Below are positions 59,901-64,000 of a stretch of 64,000 bases of DNA, piece after piece (position 1 is the stretch's first letter; the number at the start of each line of letters is the position of its first letter). The translations under genes were made by a program, and so were the position numbers. The DNA comes from Lagopus muta (Eukaryota > Chordata > Aves > Galliformes > Phasianidae). The stretch spans positions 13,021,501 through 13,085,500 of the forward strand of contig NC_064447.1 of NCBI RefSeq assembly GCF_023343835.1, given 5' to 3'. The notes below the pieces were generated by a model. That model was given only the letters and a program-made list of their open reading frames with translations, searched no databases and had not been told where the DNA came from.

Positions 59901-62900
59901 AGCCTATGGGCATGAGCACGTGCGCTGCTTGCAGCTGCAGCCTCCAGCTCCTGTACCATGGCTTAGTTTTTCAATCTCTGATGGTTTCATTCCTCCTGAT
60001 GAGGCGTTGTTAATGAGTGTGCTAGCACCATTGATTTTAGTGCGAGGAGTTGGTGTGAGTTCAGGTAGTGCAGGAAGATTAGTAAAGCAGTGATTAAATG
60101 CTTCGGTGGTCCGCTATCGATTCTTAGGTATGTCCTCTTATATGTTTGAGTTCTTAATTCTGCTCTCCTATTAGGGCTAAATAATTTGATTGTCCTGGCC
60201 AGGCGTTATGAGGCAAAGCATTATTTACACACCAGGAATCACAATTAACGCGGTGGTGTTTTCCTCGTGATGCTGATGCATTTGTTGTACAACAAGACAG
60301 AGTAAAACTGATTTGGAGACCTTCACATTAGTGTGTTTGAGGATGATTTTATCCTTTCTGATAAATGAACTGTCTCAATTCCTGTCAGTCTCCAGCTAAT
60401 TGTCCCCTCTCCAGGAGTTTAATGAGGCACAGGCACTGACATCTCATAGAAACAAAGGGTGCTATTAGTTGCTCTGAGGTTGGATTTGGTGCTCCAGGTA
60501 GTTAACAGGTTTGGATGTCTTCCCCTGCCACTGATTGGCAGCAGTTATAGCAACACCTTCTGAATGTCTTGGTGAAAGTTGCTTCATTTGAGTGCTTTTG
60601 ATTGCTCTTCATCAGATGGGTTTATTTTAAGGGAAGGTATGGAGGAAGCAAAACAGAACAGTGGCTTTAGGTTTGGGCATTATGATATTATATATTGGAA
60701 AGGTACAGCTGATAGAATGCAGCTCAGGCCATAGACAGGAGAATGGGATGTGTGTGTGGCCAAGAGGAAGCAAAAGGGAGCCTTTGGATCCTGCAAACCT
60801 GGCTTTGGCTTCCGGTGGATCATCTGTCTCATTTACCAGCAGGATGCCAAGAGCACCCAGCTTTGGATCTTTGCTTTAACAAATGAAACAGGAGCACTGC
60901 TTTATACTTGCTGTTAAATCTCATAACTCCTGTCAGGAAAAATGCCCCAACTTTACAGTTAGGTTCAGTAAAGCACTTATCCCCAGGCTGAGCATGGCCA
61001 GTGCAGCCAGATGGAGTTTATGGGTATCTTCAGCAATGGCCAGTCTGAAGGGAATTGGCACCTTTTTCGTGAAAACATTGGTCGTGTCTTTCTGTAATGT
61101 GGCATCAATTTGGGTAAGTCCTGGATGTTCATGGAAACCATGCAGGTCAAGTGCAGCGTTCCTCTGGCCTGCACTTGTTTCCAGCAGGGATGCCCTTAGT
61201 GCTGTCCTCTTCCCAAGTTTGTTGTGAATCTGTGTTTTGTCGAGATGGAGATGCTGTGAGACCCAGGTGAACATCATGGATACAAGGAGCAACAGCAGAT
61301 TGGGCTGTGTCTTAACGACAGTAGTGGCCAAAGCCATATGAAGAATCGTTGGACCAAATACTTGAAAACATTTACACTTAAGCAAAAGCAGGATCGTGTC
61401 GTTTGGGGGAGAAAGAGCCTGACTCGCTGGTCTTCTTAAAGAGTCCAAGCACAGGAGAGCAGTGGCTCACCAGTGAGCTGCAAATTTACAAGATGTGTGT
61501 ACTGCTAAGAGATTATTTATGCCACGTATTGTTATTTAATAAGGTCATTGAGGTAGTTCAGTGGTGATTTACGGGCTCAGATGGGAATGTAGTTGCTTTC
61601 CAGCACAGTGTGAACAGATGGCAGGCATGGGGTGAACTTTGTGCAAGCAACAGCTTCACCAAGTGCAGCTTTCTGCAACTTTGCTGCAAATGCTGCTCCC
61701 ATGTATTTCTTGTAAATAGGCCAGTGAGTCCTATTGCTGTTAATTTTGCAGATAGTCAATAACAGGAGCAGATTCACAGATAAAACATGCTGCTACCAAA
61801 CCTGTATGCCACTCTGATTGCATCCTGCTAGGACTGGTGAAAGGCAGTTCTCCCTTACTCACAGCAGATGCTGTTGCATATCTTTCATGTTGAGACATTT
61901 GTTTTCCATTCGGGATAGGAATGCATTGTTTGCAGTGAGGAAGGATGTAAATACTAGCAAGCATCATTGCTTTCGTTCTTTTGTCATGGGAGGCTGGAGC
62001 TCCTCAGCTGGTGCAAATTGTCATAGGTCCCATAAAAACAGTGGAGGAATTCAGACTGACACCAGCTGAAGATGGAAGGCAGAGAAGACCTCGGTTGGTT
62101 GGTAGGTGTATATCTGAGGGTGGTGGCCTACTGCCCTGCAGGGTGTGAGGCAATACAGTGTTACTGCAGCTTCACATAGCTTTGGCCTCAGCTGCTCTAT
62201 GTTCCATGCAGTTATGGCATGGAGTAGATCTCGTTGTCCTTATTCAGGGTTGAGAAGGGTGAGCTCTGGTTTTACCTGGGTGGCTACAGAGAGTGCCATT
62301 TGAGGGTGTCTGTGCACCTCACTGTGTTCTCCGGACACCCCGAGGACTGCTTTGCTTATGTGATATTTTCTATTTGTCTGCAAATACGATAGCAAAGTAA
62401 ATTACGAGACATAAAAGAATGCCCTAAAATAGTAGAATCTGTTAATGTGCACTTTCTATTCCATGTGGCTCTTGCATAACTTGGGAAGCAATCTGAATTA
62501 ATTTTCCCCCAGCATTTGCACAGTTGGAAGGTGCTCTGACTGCAAAGAGAAAATGCACAGAACGTGAATATGTTCCTTCTCACTGTGAGAAAGACACCCT
62601 TGTTAGCTCAGCCTGACCTGTGATGTAATGCAGTTTATTTCGGGCCTGATCAGACAAAGCAGCGAGCGGTGTTGCAGCTTAAAGCCAATGATTTTAAATG
62701 ACAAACCTCATCTCTGCTGTCACTTCCTCGTTTCAGCTACAGGCCAGCAGTGCCATGGTGACACTGCGCTCCAGCATTCCTCTCAGCCTCAGGAGCAATC
62801 AGAGCAAGGAAATAAAGATCACTGGAGATACCATGTGTTAAGACACCGATGCACACAGTCCTGAAGGAGAAGGTAGTGCAGGGGCTGAAGTGCTGTGTGA

Positions 62901-64000
62901 GCCATGCCCAGCCCCTTGGTTTGGCATGCGTGGTGGGACCTGACAGTGCAGGCAGAGGTGGGCTGAGCAGGGCTGCGTCCTCAGAGCTGTGGTTCTTTGT
63001 GAGATAAGGAGCAGAGAGAAGGGAGCAGAAGGAAGGCAGCAGGGTTCCAGCTGTTTGTGGCTGCAACTACAAAGGAAAGGTGGTCGGGGGTTTCCTCGTG
63101 GAATGCCTTTTGTCTTTGTTTTGTCATCAGTGGTTCTTGCAGGAAATGGCCAAGTTCAGTGAATTCACAACGTCAGAATGCAGTCAGTAAATTAGCGGGC
63201 TTCTCGTTTGCCCATTTGTGAGCTGGGTGGAAGATGCCCAAAAGGTCTCAAATCCATGTGGATGATGCAAAGTTATAAGCAGTCTTTAAAGCCAATCCTT
63301 ACTGCGTGTCTGTGAAGAGAACAGAGCCGTGCAAATTAAGAGCTTTTCTCCTTTCTTCTGTTTTTATGTTGGCACGTTTTCCTTAATGCCAGTGACTTGA
63401 GGCTCTTGATTTACATTATATATAGAGAGAAATTTGGGAAAAGCCTGATTATAATGGGCTGTTCTGCCATTTTTTGCAGTTGAATTTCTGAAGATACAAC
63501 TTAGCTCCATCTGTAATCTCCATCCAAAGACCCGAGTGTGTCAGGAGCTTCTGTGAAGGCAAATCTTTGTTTAACCTCAGTGCATGCAGGACAGATTGGC
63601 CAGCAGAGCATCAGAAAGCTTTAGCGAGCCTCGATCTTAGCCCTTGGAGAGGAATTTTCAGTACAAAGAAACCAGTTAATTTATTTCTCCTGACCAGCCT
63701 CCAAGTGGAGCCGCTGCTTTGTTCTGGCTGGTTTTTAATGTCACCGTTATCTGATGTTACTCACAAAATGGATAAAACTCTCTTCTCGTGCTCGAAAGGC
63801 TTAAGAATTAGAGCCCAGCTTTGAGCTCAGCTCCAGCACGTTCCACTCTTGTCCTTCTTTGATGAATCCTGTGTTCAGGCTGAGGCTTGGCTGCAGTGCA
63901 GCAGGAAGGTGAGCTGCGCTCAGTGGTCTGCAGAGCATCCATCCCAGCCCAGTGCTTTTGGTGCTTCTAGCTTTCCTCTGCCATCCCTGTGAGTAAGTCC
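56983..64000 (+). other. ADAP1: ADAP1 intron 4, running off the right edge
   Basis: The next ADAP1 exon should encode GxREGFLWKRG-like sequence at the start of the first PH domain. I found no such peptide in any frame before the end of the window, so intron 4 is longer than 7 kb. It has an exact POU octamer ATGCAAAT at 57511-57518 and several AT-rich stretches near 60.2-60.4 kb, but no nested gene or clear repeat. Confidence 0.7.

Noticed and set aside
60283-60296. 14-bp palindrome TTGTTGTACAACAA in ADAP1 intron 4
   Set aside because: A short AT-rich palindrome of this length is expected by chance in a 64-kb window, and no surrounding structure supports it.
1-64000. CRISPR arrays, bacterial operons, phage or toxin modules
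   Set aside because: The window is spliced vertebrate DNA. No regularly spaced repeats, ribosome-binding sites or prokaryotic genes are visible.

Overview
The window is vertebrate nuclear DNA, most likely from a bird. The genes are split by GT-AG introns. Diverged CR1-type LINE tails are present, while Alu-like or other mammalian SINEs are not. The gene order (CYP2W-like genes, then COX19, then ADAP1) is the mirror image of human 7p22.3. A galliform such as chicken is my best guess (in chicken this block is on chromosome 14), but the species cannot be fixed from the sequence alone.

Layout. About 1-2.9 kb is intergenic with a CR1 scrap. At 3.05-8.29 kb (+), 10.69-17.00 kb (-) and 21.31-27.26 kb (-) lie three complete nine-exon cytochrome P450 family 2 genes. 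All three keep the standard CYP2 exon sizes and intron phases. The first two are CYP2W-like and face each other tail to tail. The third is CYP2K-like and sits head-to-tail behind the second. About 27.3-33.1 kb is intergenic. COX19 (three exons, +) lies at 33.40-34.09 kb in a CpG island, with an array of RFX-type X-boxes, a CRE and a TCTCGCGAGA element. About 34.5-44.4 kb is intergenic. ADAP1 (+) starts in a second CpG island at 45.05 kb. Its first four coding exons (ArfGAP domain) end at 56.98 kb and the rest lies beyond the right edge.

How the genes relate. The P450s are ER membrane mono-oxygenases that share one ancestry and arose by local duplication. COX19 is a small twin-CX9C protein needed for cytochrome c oxidase assembly. 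ADAP1 is a phosphoinositide-binding ArfGAP. They are neighbours through ancient synteny and do not form one pathway.

I found no previously undescribed gene system. The observations most worth a second look are the triple X-box array before COX19, the near-identical 49-bp direct repeats flanking one P450 exon, the glycosylation sequon kept only in the two CYP2W-like proteins, and two unusual homopolymer tracts. All splice sites were placed by eye from homology, GT/AG signals and frame continuity, without transcripts.
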